Of a stretch of 64,000 nt of DNA, positions 44,501 through 57,800 are shown piece by piece (position 1 is the first letter of the stretch; each line of letters begins with the position of its first letter). Origin of the DNA: Dysidea avara (lineage: Eukaryota; Porifera; Demospongiae; Dictyoceratida; Dysideidae); contig NC_089278.1 in NCBI RefSeq assembly GCF_963678975.1, positions 11,931,479-11,995,478 of the forward strand, written 5' to 3'. The notes beneath the pieces were generated by a model that was not told the DNA's origin, made no database searches, and worked only from the letters and a program-made list of their open reading frames with translations. The translations under genes were made by a program, and so were the position numbers.

Positions 44501-45725
44501 GCTGGGCCACTTTGGTGGTGTTGTTGTTTCCTTGAGCAAGAAACTTTACTCACACTGCTCCAGTCTACCGAGCTGTTAAAATGGGGACCTAGGCCTGGTG
44601 GTCTGGGGAAGCAGCCTACCCACCTGTAACATCAATGGGTACCTGGGGAAGCAAATGCTCAACTGTCCATGTCTAATATAGCAGGTGAAGGTCCAGGTGG
44701 GACTTCGGATGCCGACACCTTCACCTGTGAGACATGGTACAGCCTCCTGCGGTTTACTAGTGCTGCCCCAGGAGGGCATGCCTGCGCTGACTCATAGCAC
44801 CTGAGTAGCGTACAGGTGCCCCAGTGCTGGCCACTGGGCAGCATGACCGCGTAGCAGCGCTAAAGGCTTTGCTTTTGTGTGTGCGTACGTGTGTGTGTGT
44901 GCGTGCAGCGTAGTGTAGTGTTTGACTATGCAAGACCAGTATAACAAGGATACATACAGTGTTGTTTATTGTATTTAGATCTGTAGTAGAGATATGGAGA
45001 TTCATGTCACAGTACAAAGGTAACAAAGTACTGATGGGTGACTTGAACACAGAGCCTCACTCTCACACAATCAGGTAAGCACACTTGCCAGTTATATGTA
45101 CCATGTGGTGGTGTACAGGTTTCTTAAAGGAATGCTCACTGTCAATGGTGTTAGTACTGAGAACTTGTATGATGTCTGGGACTATGCAAAATACCATCAT
45201 AATAATAACAGTCTTTCTGGACTCACATTTTCCACGCTGGAAGAAAAACTAACTAAACGGGTAAGCCTCTAGACTGGTGTGCATTCACACATCACCTCAA
45301 TATGTGAAATAATTTTACCAGAAGTGCATAAATACCTAAAGAGACAACAGTTAGTTTTACAATGCCAGCGCTCCTTTGCATTGCTCAAATGCTGTGTAGT
45401 GTAGTATGCTCATGTTTGTTTGTGTGACAAAGAGTTAATAATAGTTGGATTAACTCTTGGTATTATAACATAATTTATATAACCCTTACAATCAGTAATT
45501 ACGCTATTCTCTGTCTGTTTTCCAATGTTTTCAGATTGATTATATATTTACGTACCTGCTTCCTGAAAATAGTGTGCAGTGGGTGGGTTTCCTAGATGAT
45601 GGCTTGAGACAGTAAGTATTACTAGCAGTTGCTCATTGTATAGATATGTGCATTGTGTTAGGTTGCAGGCCACATCAGATCATGTTGGAGTCACTGTGCA
45701 GCTAAAATTTACGAGAAAATTATAA
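37224..45725 (+). CDS. Endonuclease/exonuclease/phosphatase-family protein
   Basis: Members of this fold are Mg-dependent phosphodiesterases acting on nucleic acids or phospholipids. Exons: (first, start unresolved) to 37290, 37353-37450, 40079-40177, 40233-40337, 40452-40640, 40907-41029, 41087-41190, 41246-41324, 41378-41427, 44979-45074, 45119-45260, 45535-45611, 45662-45725; about 430 residues. The C-terminal two thirds hold the catalytic motifs: KLISYNMWNTN (Asn), IIALQEVRYD (Glu), RVEEGVAVLSKYPI, FVTHLSLNAV, LMGDLNTEPHSHT (Asp/Asn) and ATSDHVGV (Asp-His). The N-terminal third (VVYDHLKEAPPYSLVLHGNG and on) is an unrecognised domain. No ATG is in frame in the first exon, so an upstream exon is missing or the first exon is misjudged. 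Substrate unknown. Intron 9 (3.5 kb) holds a MITE, a transposase fragment and a SINE. Confidence 0.85.
37459..40078 (+). other. 2.6-kb intron of the EEP gene
   Basis: No coding exon was identified. It contains an (TA)n tract near 37684-37707, copies of the CTCTATTAGAG motif (37785-37801, 38741-38762, 38865-38884, 39824-39865) and a pair of long inverted arms at about 39423-39462 and 39778-39818. Confidence 0.5.
39423..39818. repeat. Inverted repeat arms about 36 bp, 315 bp apart
   Basis: Left GTATATTCACGTTGAGCTGA and right TCAGCTCAACGTGAACATAC are inverted copies extending into TCCTCAAAAA / TTTTTCAGGA. The interior is unique and AT-rich. It may be the remains of a non-autonomous element. Confidence 0.6.
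41450..41520 (+). repeat. (GT)n/(CGTG)n microsatellite
   Basis: GT dinucleotides followed by CGTG tetranucleotides, about 20 bp after the donor of the exon ending at 41427. Confidence 0.9.
41771..41993. mobile_element. pogo/Tigger-like MITE with TA target duplication
   Basis: Left CAGTGGAACCTCAGTTGTCC and right ending TAACTGAGGTTCCACTG are inverted, with TA on both sides (41769-41770 and 41994-41995). Length is 223 bp with no coding. Inside are two tandem copies of GACTGCTCTATTAGAGT (41835 and 41852), linking this MITE family to the dispersed motif. Confidence 0.85.
42826..43315 (+). pseudogene. Transposase-like protein fragment
   Basis: In the EEP intron the plus strand reads RPTANGKRGLYIHLTPEQKY, then RFGKRAAEFGVTNSLHYHN, and after a frame change LPTKTMGRPLLIGDEQVQEY, ending at a stop near 43311. 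The spacing of a basic HTH-like part followed by GRPLLIGDE resembles the N-terminal DNA-binding part of transposon-encoded proteins common in invertebrate genomes. No DDE catalytic part follows. Family uncertain. Confidence 0.5.
44436..44875 (+). mobile_element. tRNA-derived SINE with conserved central domain
   Basis: The head is tRNA-like: box A TGGCCAAGTGGTTAGG (about 44444-44459), an anticodon loop CTGGTAA (anticodon GGT, Thr type) and box B GGTTCGATTCC (44488-44498). It is followed by a conserved-domain-like segment (CCTTGAGCAAGAAACTTTAC at about 44531) seen in several metazoan SINE families, and a GC-rich body. Both flanks are GT-rich and share GTGTGCGTACGTG, probably the target duplication. 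The anticodon stem is degraded, so it is not a functional tRNA. Confidence 0.8.
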
Positions 45726-45889
45726 AATTATCTGCATTTTATTATACAGTCTCATGTTTGTGCAACAATCACATGTATACAGGTAAACTTCACTATGCGA
45801 TCGCAAAATTTTTTGCAGTGTGTTTGCAAAAATAGGCCTCGCATATAATAAAAATCACTAGTGTGTGGTCTGATTGTGGGTTGCGACAC

Positions 45890-48800
45890 ATGTCTGACGC
45901 ATGCACCATAGCTACGGGGCCAGATCGCTTAGGAGTAGCGATGGATATTGATACGGAACTATTTGACAAGGGTGCTGTGGGCTCTGAACTCATCTCACGT
46001 GGTGTAGAAGATGGCTTATTGTTCGACTCCAATGAGGACTTACACAAAACCTTGTTTGCTAGTCTCGATTCACTTTCTATTCCTCTATCACCCCGACCCG
46101 CCATACGCGGTGTAAGAAATAAACTCGACACGGACGTGGCCAGGTAACACCATATTATCAGCATTGTAAGATATTAAAATGTACTGTGTATATAGTTCAA
46201 GCGGTCTAGATGAAAACTCTACCTTTTCGAGTTCTTCAACTGCCAGAAACAATGGTGAGACCCAGTGTGTACCGTTAAGTAACTCCATGAGACTTCAAGT
46301 AGTGACTAGCTGCATGTAGTTTAACTGGTAATAGCAACAGTTTGATGGAGGAGTATAGATATTAAAGGGTACACAATCATAAAAAGAATGTACATGAATA
46401 GGCTATATAAGTCCTAAATGCTCTGGAAAAGTGGTCAAGAAGCTGATGATACAAGGGGTAGTGTGGCTTGCAATTGTAAAAAATTTCTGCCATGTAATTT
46501 TTGATGTCCAGTGGTTTGATTAAGGTCCCTACTTGAAGTATTTTAGCACAGCAATGCATAACTTAAAAAAAAAAAAATGTGTATGTGTTAACATTGCATA
46601 AGGAAGAATTTTAAATGATGAAACAAGAGGTGACCTACATACACCCAGGGTTTATGAAAAGAATTTTCAGGACCAATTCCTAGCAAACTTGCTTGCAGTT
46701 GGTTGGACAAACATGTAGATAGCTGGACACACCAATACATTGTATAGACTAATGTGCTGCCAAGTAGTGTGATTATTGTTTGTCATAGCCAGCAAAACTG
46801 CTATATACATGTAGCTTGGTTTCAGAACAGCAAAGGGTTTGGCATTGGTATATTTGTGGTTCCTTCCTTGGATTGTAGCATCTCCAACCAACTGGTAGTT
46901 GTATAAGCAGTCATGCACAGCTCAGACTGTAGGCTTCCCCTTATAAAGGGCATATCATCCTGTAATTTCTCTTTATGAAAATCCAATTATGGTCTGAAAA
47001 TTGGCAATTTGTCCATTGTCTGACTGCTATCATAAGCCCTGATAACATCTGCAGCTGTACTAGCGGATTTTATTCAGTTGTCACCATTCAGTGGACTGGA
47101 CTGACATATTTTTATTTTTACACATTCTATGGTTGCAATTGAGTATCACTAGTTAAGGGCCCTTAGGGAACCTGCACCCTGCTGAACGTTATGCAGTGAA
47201 ATATGTGAAAATTGTCTTAATTTCACTGCTGTACCACTATACAGCACTTACCCTACCCTGGTGTATGGTAATGCTGCATGGAGCATGACAAAGATAGTTA
47301 ACTTTCCAATTGCCAACATCCTTCAAGATAGCAAGCTAGTCTGCCATGCCAGACTTCTATTTCAACTCAGGAGATACTAAGTTGATATTTTTCTGCAAGG
47401 GCGCTTATAATCTCTATTCGTTAAGTCCCTGCACTGAAATACAGGTCCTCTGCCCTTTGAGGTTGCTGTAAGGATATCTCATCAACTGGGAGGTTGATTG
47501 CAATCGGTGTCACATTCCCTGCAGTATTGCTATACACCAGGGTAAAGAGCTAGTGGAATAACAAACAGTAGCAAAATTATTAAGATGGTTTTTGCATGTT
47601 CTGCTGCTTAGATCTTGGCTCGTATTCAGTACTTACAGTAGTAGCAGACTGCAGGTTGACTAAGGGCCCTTAACCGTGAATCTGACCATAGAATGTACAA
47701 AAGCCAATCAATCCAGTCCATTGAATAGTGAATTCTACATCAGTCATACAGCCTATAATGCCAAGTGATTTTGAATAAAACTGATTTTGGGTAGGTGGAA
47801 AAGTATAAACCTTCATGTTACCTACTGTATGATACTGTTATGTATAGCAGGTAGGGCCAGCATATCTAATGTTTGTATTGTTACCACCCTGATGTATGAA
47901 ACAAAGTTGGAATTGCATGTTTCTGTATGAAGAAGTAATTTTACAAATTGACACTTTATTCACACCATTTTAACTGTCAAAATATTACAGTGGAGTTTCA
48001 ATGCCAAGATTTTAACTCTGTATTTGGAGGCTTTTGGCTTCTCACATGTCTCTAGGTGGGTAGTACTTTATTTCGGCTACTCAGCCTTCTAGTTGTTTCA
48101 TATACACCCTATGCACTGCAAGGGTATTGGACAACTAGTCACCTTGTCAATTTTTGGGAATAATTTACTTTGTGTGGCCTAACAATGGACACCCAATTCT
48201 TTGACTTTGATCAACTGTAACATGACCTACCAGCGTGCTATTGTGAAAGTTTCACACAATGCTTTCATAACATCACTAAACTACAGGTGAAAATTTGATG
48301 TTAAGCTCTCAAAATCATAAAACTGGATGTGTGTGGAAACCTGGTTTTAATTCGGTCACGCACGCACGCGCGTGCACACACACACACATACAGTGATGAA
48401 TCGAGGATATTTTTAAATGGTGTCGAGGGTCTGAAAAATTAAGTACTGGAAGGTAGCAGGAGGTGTGTGTATGTGTGGGAGGGGGCGCAGGGCTCCTGAA
48501 ATTTTGGCACGTTAGAAGCATCTGCACGTTATTGCATTCACATTGTAATTAAAGATATAATGCATGGAAGACTACTGAAAACCAAGTGCATCAAATATGG
48601 ATAAAGGTTAAAGCATGCGTAACCACATCTATATAATAAAAAATGGAGCCAACGAATATATTCTTGGGTTTTGTTCTATTAGAGTATTTAGCTGACTGCT
48701 TTATTAGAGTACTTAGTTTTTGTGAAGTGAAAAGAATAGCATTATTGAATGCTTAAGATTAGCTATAACGAATGTCGATTAAATGGTACTGCATCCACCA

Positions 48801-51800
48801 ACTCCTTGTTTCTGCTTAGCAATTTGTATTAGAAACTAACCATCTCCTTCTTGTACAGTTGTGTGGGGAACACAGATTTGAAAAATTATAGAGAAACTGT
48901 ATTTACTAGTTTTGTGTAGCAAGCTCTTCCATTATTCTTTTTCATTCCCAACTCAGTGAAAAAGAAAAGGGGCTGGTTATGTAAGGCTAGGAATAATATG
49001 CTTTAGTCTAGTATACTGACAATAGTGCTACCAACAGTCAATTTCAACTGTTTAATCGTTAATAGGTCACTTACAAGATTTGGTTACCCCACATGATTTG
49101 GGTGTGGCCATACAACAAGAGACCCCACAGTTATTAATGGAGGGGGATACCCTGGATGATCATGTCACACTTGATGATCAAGCTGAATGTCATGATCAAG
49201 TCACCCTTGATAATTTGGATACCATCTGTGTTGGTGTTCAAGAAGAAACAGTAAACTCATTGTGTGATCAAAACAACATTATGGAGCTGTTGTTATCAAC
49301 CACTGGTGCTACACATGATGACATATGTGATATTGATCAGTTATCTGTACATAGCAGCACTTATTCCTTGGGTTCATGTACATCATTTACCAGTAGTTCT
49401 GATGTATTGGATCATGTGAGCACACCTGTAGATCATGTGACCACACCTGTAGATCATGTGACCACACCTAAAGATCATGTGACCACACCTAAAGATCATG
49501 TGATCACACCTAAAGATCATGCAATCACACCTACACAGCATTTAACCTTACCGGATCTTTGTACAAATACAGATGAAAATGGTATAAGCTTGGCTATGAA
49601 TTTCACGGAAACTTCAGCAGTAAATGCAAGCTCTTCTTTTCCTTGTACAAGCATCATGACTCATGAAAACTATTCCCTGCTCCAAGCAAGTTCCTCAATG
49701 GCTCAGTTAAACTCTTCAATGGTTAATTCATCATCAGCAAATATTCCATGTGCAGTTACACTGTTGGCAGCAGCAACAGCAGGCACAATTCCATGTTCTA
49801 TAATTGTACCTTTATCACTGTCTAATTGTGAATATGTACCAAGTTCATCATCACAGTGTTCAGCTCCTCCAGCATCTTTGTCTCATACAGGTCAGTGTTT
49901 AATTATTATTATTATTGTTATATGTATGTATTTGAACATGCCCCACAGTTACTTCTTCATCCAATGAAGTAAATAGTAGTGACTCTAATAAAGTATCTTG
50001 TGATGACATTATTGGGCAATCACTAATGCTAGCAAATGACGCGATACAAGATTCACCACAGTCAGGGTCACCTAACTTTTTCCAGTTGGTACAAGAGGTA
50101 TTTCAACCATGTACCTCACAGCAATCAGACAAAACTGCTGTCACACATAAACCTGCTAGCACTGTCGATTCTGGTTCTCATGAACAACTAAGTGAATCAT
50201 GTGAGGAGGCAGAACACCATCTTGATAGCAGTGGATCACATGACCTAAGTGATACCGGCTATTATTCTCCAAGTGACGTGGTTACTCCTTTGAAAATTCC
50301 TTTCATTGATTGGACACAAATAAGACGTAAGAATGTCACACCATCTAATTATCCATCAACTCCTACTCCGATTAACATGGAATTGCAGTTGGGCAATGAC
50401 AAAAATGTAGCTGGCAATAAAAAGAAAAAAAGTAATCCAACTTCAGAGGTTAGTGATACATGTACTTTTGGTCATTAAGTTAGGACCTGAGAACACTGTG
50501 TAGTGATTTCCTCCAGATTTTGAAAGGATGTTATTACTGTGCACTTTCTGAATAATGTAATGCTGAAAGATTAATGGGACGATATCCGCAATGATGAAAT
50601 TTATCGTCACAATTGTGAAAATGGCCCCGTCATAGTTGAGTTAATTAAGAGACTGGGTTGCTTGCAAAATAGAATTGAATATTGTACAGATGGAATAAGG
50701 AGATATTACAGCTAAGAGGTAGCTACGTAGTGAACGTAATTTGGCAATGCAAAATGAATGCATAATGGGCTCATCTGGTGAAAGCAGACCAATTTCTTTT
50801 ACGCGTGCACAAATATATGCATTTGTATTGCAATGTAGTGTGTATATATACACAATTACACAGAAATATTGGAATTTTCAACTAGAGTAGGGACCATAGC
50901 AAGTTTTTTGTGTACTTGTTTGTTAACTTTTTTTGTAAAATGAAATTATTATGACTGGTGAACCCACGCATACCGCATCAAAATAAAGAAATGCACCACG
51001 TGCCTCAGATACCAATTATTGTCTGAAAAGTGAAGTATCTATTACGCTTTGTTGTCAGCTATGTTCAACCTGTTACACAACATTGCGAATCAAGAACTGT
51101 TTGAAAAGCACCTCTGCAATCAAGGTAGCCACTATAAAATACGAGTGATTTCCATTACGAAGCCAGTGAAGCCATCACGTGCTACCACCAAATTGACACC
51201 TTTTGCAGTCAGCCAAGATGAATGGGACACAAAAGAGGACACTGGTAACTCCATGAAGTATGCATTGTATGTACTGCGGTATGCCAAAAGGCATCTCTCG
51301 GGCCAAAGTGACGTCGAGCAGTGAAAAAATCAAGCCTGTAGCCTTAGTCGTTATCGAGCAATGCTTCTCTGAAGGCATCAGTCAGTCAGGTAGTCAGTCA
51401 GTAGAAAATTCCACTTTATATATATATATATTTTAAATTCCGTAGCAACTTGTTGGAAGCGTTTTGGGTCGATCTGAAAGCTTGTTTGGGCTTAGTTTTA
51501 CAGTACCTAACCAATACTGCCTCATCGTTGTCAGGGTAAAATGAGGCTGGCTTTTGGTTGATGTTTTTTTTTGTGGGCCACTCCTATACTTTTGTGCTAT
51601 ACAGTACTATCAAGAGTTAATAATATGGGTACTATCCTACTGTATGATATGCCTCACTTTTGTCCTTGATTGCATTTCTAAATGTAAAAAACCAATACCT
51701 CATTGTACAAAGTCCCCCACTATAGCGGCCATTTTATTTTATTTTCTGACGTGAATATCATCCATTGGCAAAGACTCCATGCATTGAAATGGTTTGAAGG

Positions 51801-54800
51801 CATGTGTTATGTTCTAGCTGATAACAGGTTCCTGCAGCTTAACATGAATCAGAAGCAAAAGCTGTACAGGGAGAAATATTTTGGGATTTTAGTTCACAAC
51901 CAAAAACTTTTATTCCTGAAGTGTCTGTAGTCTTTGTATGATATTCATATGTACGATACTTTGCTGCTACATAAATGTTTCTTAGTCTCATAATGTTTGT
52001 TTACCTTTTAGCCTAAGAAGCGAGGTTGGGTGAAGGGTAGATGTCGCAAGCCACGTGTCCCCAAAGCTGTACAGCTGATGCCAAAGCCACCTTGTACAGG
52101 TTATATGTATTACCTTAGTGATCATCGTGGTGAAATCATGAGGAAGAACCCAACCATGCCTCCTGGGGAGGTCAGTAAATATTTAGCTACAATGTGGAGC
52201 CAGCTACCTTCTGAACAACGTCAGGTTAGCATCATTTAGTAACTACTGTTTTCCAATTATCATACAATACAGTAGTACTGTATATTATCAAAAAGTATTG
52301 ACCAGCATAAGGAATAAGTTGATGTTGTGTTACTGTACTTCTAAAATACAGGTGCCCATGCAATTAATGCTATCCCTTTTTAAGGCAATTAACCAACCAT
52401 TTATTTAGTTTACATTAATGCTATCAGCTAGATAATTACATTTGTAATGTTGTAATTTAGTGTATTTTATAACTTTGTAATCCAGTGATCACATTGCTAA
52501 GGAAGCTTAAACTTGAATAACCACTTTAAACTGCAAATTACATACAGAAGTAACACACACACGTTTTTAGAAACCAGCACAGCTGGCTGTGTGGGCACAC
52601 GCTTGGTTTAAAAATTAAGAATTTAAAGAAGTGAAACAATGTCTACACCTGCAGGTATACTTGTGGACATTTAATCCCTAATTCAGTCATGGTTAGACTG
52701 AAGTAGGGATTAAATGTCCATTAGTATATCTACAGGTATAGCAACCTTCCTTGTTTTACTAGTTTTTATTTCTATGATCCCTAATCGACATATGAGATTA
52801 TGGTTTGTTTTAGCTTACCGTATTGTCTCAAATTACGGCCTTGGCATTGTTTATTTCTTTCAAGCAACTTTTTACCCCGGCTACTAAACAAGATTGGCGA
52901 CTATACAAGACCAGCGTTTATACCTGATCAGCATTCACAAGTCAACTTCATACCTTGGTGTTGTACTCTCCTGGACTCTCCTTGATGTTTCCCTCAGCAT
53001 ATTTCACAGATTCAAGCTTAAAAGGAACTCTATAAAACGTTCTTCACTTCATCGTTTGTAACACTGCCCCCGGAATTGTTAATTAATAATGACTGCGCTA
53101 GACGTTTATTTGAGACCTGGTGTTTATTTTTGTTTTGGTGCTGTATACCCTTGGCAACTAAATAGGACCAGGCATTTATATGAGACCAGCCGTAATTCGA
53201 GGCGATACAGTATATGTAATGTTTCGTCAATATATGGTGTGTGCTGTGTATATACTGTATTTTCTTTGGTCCTGCAGGCGTACATCAACAAAGGACATAC
53301 TGATCGTCAGCGTTACCTTGATGAGTTGGTAACATATTATCATCAAAGAAACAGTGGTTAGTAGTATGTGTGGAGTGGATCACAAGTAGTTACATTAATG
53401 TACGTAGTATTTTGCCAATATTTATGTTCATCAATGTCGGCTGTGGTATAAAAATTGACAGAAGTAAAGTATTGAATTTATTGATTCATATTCAAAATCC
53501 TAGTTTTGTGGATGAATGGAATACTCAGTAGTGTGTTGTAAGTAGACGTGCCACCAATATGTTGTTGTGGCTGTTGCTATGCAAAATGATTGTTGTATTA
53601 GAGTGTCCCAAATTAAGTTTACAATGCTGTAAAATAAATCTGTTATTGAATAACCTATAGAAGGGATAAAAAGCTGGCATACAGTGTATGACCAGTTATT
53701 GAGCTCGCAAATGCAATTAAAAGTGATATCTAGACCAAACCAGTCCAATTGAAACTAGGAGAGAGAGAGAATGAGAATAGCTATGGCCAAAAAAAGCCAG
53801 TGTGTAGGTAAAAGTTGTGAAGCCATTCATTTAAAGGTGATAGATAGACAGCCTAGAAATTGCTGTAATGATATTAATTTCCATAATGATGATGTAGCAA
53901 TGCTATCATTATTGTTGAGATTAACTTCACTACTTGGCTGCAGTGTTTTAAGGCTATGTACTTTCTTCACTTTCTTTCATAGCTTTGCTTTACATGCAGT
54001 TATTGTGTATTCTTAGATTTTCAACAGCAAGAACCAAGCTTTGACCCAGAATGGGCCAATAAGTATCTAGGCCAGTTCCTCAACAGTGACTCAGATGGGT
54101 TATACTGCTCCATATGTGACGTGCAGTTTTCTTCTTTACATAATAAGCAACAGCACTGCCTCAGCCGCAGGCATAATGAAGAGGTGGTTAAATTTGTTAC
54201 AAAGTCCATAAGGAGCCGTCGAAAGAATAGTCAAGGGGAGAACAATAAAAGTCACAAGACTGATAATGTAGTTTGCCATGGTAGTAGTAGCAGCAATCAA
54301 AATACTGGCCATTGTGCAAACAATTCAGATCATGTGAGCATTGCAAAAGATCATGTGAGCAATGCTGAAGATCAAGTGAGTAACACTAAAGATCATGTGA
54401 GCAATGCTGAAGATCAAGTGAGTAACACTAAAGAACATGTGAGCAATGTTAAAGATCATTTGAACAACAACAATGAAGATCATGTGATCACTGTGGAAGA
54501 TCATGTGATCACTGTAAAAGATCATGTGATTGCTACTAAAGATCATGTGGCCCATATGGAACATAGCAACATTAATACTCAACAAGACATAAACTATGCT
54601 AGTAATTCCATAGCCAATCATGAAGATGCACCATTAAATGTAGTTGACTTGACCCATGATATGGATCATACAGGTGATCACACGACTGGTGGTATCAGCA
54701 TGTTGAACTTTTCCACACGTGTTGGTCATGGGACAATTAATGATATTGACAACCACGGTACTAGTAGTGCACAGCAAAGTACCATAATGGATAAATCACT

Positions 54801-57800
54801 TGATGGTGCCTCCATCAGTTTTCCACCTCATTGCAGTATTGGTCATGTCATCCATGACTTTACTTTACATCAACAAGGTAACTGCTGTTAGCCTGAAATA
54901 TGTTTGAAGTTATGGCATATTGTTCTGTATAGTGGTAGGATGAAATGACAGCCACAAAGTGCTGAGACGGTGCTTGTAACAACTCATTGTCCAAACTACT
55001 TAGATGTCTATTTATATTTTAGAATCAAAATCTTTTGTGTACAGTAATATTGTATGCTGGTTTCGAATTTCTGTGGTTGTAATGTTCAATATGTTTTTAT
55101 GTTTAGGTATGAGATCTGATCTTGCTTCCAGGAACTCCTCATTGCATGCTAGTAATGCTCAACTTCAAAGTGAGAACAGTGAGTATAAGGTGAGTAACTA
55201 TAGAACATTTTGTACAACACTGTAACCAAGGTAGTTGCCTTTCTTAAATGTCCAGAGGTGAGATAAATTTTGGCATATGGTTTAGTGTATACAGAGGCAC
55301 ATGTTTTTACATAAACAACTTAACAGTAAACCAGACGAGCACCCACAGCCAGCCTTTGCCCCTAGTTTTAAAAGCTAAGTGCTATACAGTTCCATGTGTA
55401 CCTATGTACCTGTATTTGTCCGTACGCACCCACATGAGCAAAATCATTAAATGGTAAAAGCAGCCAGTATGTGAGAAATAAAGGCTAAATAAAGCCTGTT
55501 TTATACTCCGGTAAGCTTTGTGGTCCCAGTTTAGAATGAGCAACTCTCTGCAAACCTTTGTGAGCGGCCTTCCCATTGGAATTTTGATGTGTTTAAAGTT
55601 AGGAGCTGAAAAACACTTTAGCAGGGCTCATAGGCTACTAGTCTCTTTAGGGTGTGTCCCCTACATAATCACGCAAAAATAGATAACAGTCTCGAGGCTT
55701 TGTCGAGCGAATTTGCAGAAAAAATACAATGGACAAGCTATAAAACAGTTGAGAAAGCTTCTGTGTGTACTGTATAATATGCAGTTTGTTTAACAAGCGC
55801 ATCTCAGTGCAGTGCATAACAACATAATTGAAGAATTATAAAGTATTTCATGAATTACAAAATCTGAAATTATAATACCTTAAAGTTTAGGCCATACCAA
55901 ATTAATCATCTGTTTCACGGACTGTTTGTCCTCTAGTAGTGACCCGGCAGGTCAAAAATAAATTAAAATATAAATCATTTTCAGCTGGAACTGACTGTTT
56001 TGTTAAGTTTATGTGACTGCTCTATTGGAGTATCTCGATCTTGACAAGAAAGTCAATAAAGTGATGGAGCTCCATTTCCTTCCCCTTTGCTACTACACTT
56101 GTTACTGCTTGCACAATATGAGAGTCTACAGCCATATTAGCACTCTTTTTAAGAGATCACGTGATTTATACTTATTTTTGGGTTTGCCAAAAATTGACCC
56201 ACTGCATCCGTGAAACATAAGATTAATTTGTCTTGGCCTTATTAATCAATGCAAAAATAATACCATAGTAATACATAGTTGGATGAGTTATAGCAAGAGT
56301 ATATATAATGGATATACTCTTGGTTATAGCTAACTGCATTGCACTTGAAGTAGAACGTGCACATCAACTTGTTTTGTTTTACAGTTTAAAATGGTGCCTT
56401 CTATACTGTATTTTTAAACTTTCCACAAGACTTCTTGTACTGTCCTTACAATCATCAAAGATAATTTAATTGCTAGGCACAGCTTTTTTTGCTGATATAT
56501 ACCTGTCTCATGTCAGGGGCATACCAAGGGGGGGCTTCCAGGGGGTTCAGGAAACCCCTTTAGATTTTACACACTACTTGAAACGTTAAGAAATTGAAAT
56601 TTCAGGCTTCCAGAATCTGGAATCTATCATGGAACAGGACACATTTTAAACTTTTATCTTAGTTAAATAATAGTTTCTAACATGATAGCAACACTTATAG
56701 CATTGTTCTGATTTTGGTGAAAAGATCAAGATACTCTAATAGAGCAGTCAGGTAATATAAACTATCAGTCACTTAGCTGTAGTAGTAGGGATCGTGCAAA
56801 ACTGGGCTTTTCCAGCCCAAAATATCACCCTAAAGCCAGCCTCAATTTCCCTTCACAACAACTTGGCGGTATTGATTAGGCATAGTCAAGCCCAAAAATA
56901 TCTTCAGATTAACCCCAAACCCTTCCAAAAAGTTTCTATGGAATTTTAAATTTTTCTATTTAACAGAATTTTATTCTGACTAACTGATTCCTTCAGCCAA
57001 GCATAACTCGACAGTGGATATAGCTATGGGCTTGATTTCTTCACTGTTTGATGTCGCTTCGTCCCGAGATGTGCCTTTTCACCAACTGCAGTATGTACAA
57101 TGCACGCATCATGGACTTTCCTTGTACCCAGTTCTTTTTGCTGACAACGCAAGGTGTTCATTTATTCGCTATAGCGCATTAGTGCTAATAATTTATTTAG
57201 TACACGCTGCTGGACTTTCAGGCTGTGTCTGCAGATATGTTTGTTTCTTGTGTGTTTGTGTTCAACTGTCTGCTACAGACGACAGGTGGAGGATAAGAAC
57301 TCGTTTCTAGCAAAGTAGAACAGGCAAGTGCTGATTTGTTGGCACGGTTTAATTGCTTGCATTTCTTAATGCACTGCTTTACTGTGTAAGTTCTTTGTAC
57401 TAAGGTATTTCATTCTATGAACACTGTTTGTTGTTTGTTTCTCGTGTGTTTGTGTTCAACTGACTGCTACAGACGACAGGTGGAAGATAAAAACTCATTT
57501 CTAGCAAAGTAGAACAGGCACGTGCTGATTAGTTGGCACAATTTAATCGCTTATGTTTCTCACTAACGAACTGCTTTGCTGCCCGTGTAAGTTGTACTAA
57601 GGTGTTCATAGATGTTAATTGTTTGTTTCTTGTGTGTTTGAGTTCAACTGACTGTTCCAGACGACGGGTGGATAATAACTCGTTCTTAGCAAAGTAGAAC
57701 AGGCATGTGTTGATTAGTCTCGTTTGTCTGAGTTCAAATAACTGTTCCAGACGACGCTGGGTGGATAACAACTCATTCTTAGCAAAGTAGAACAGAGACG

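Noticed and set aside
44440-44512. Functional tRNA-Thr gene
   Set aside because: Boxes A and B are good but the anticodon stem does not pair and SINE body sequence follows directly, with target-duplication-like flanks.
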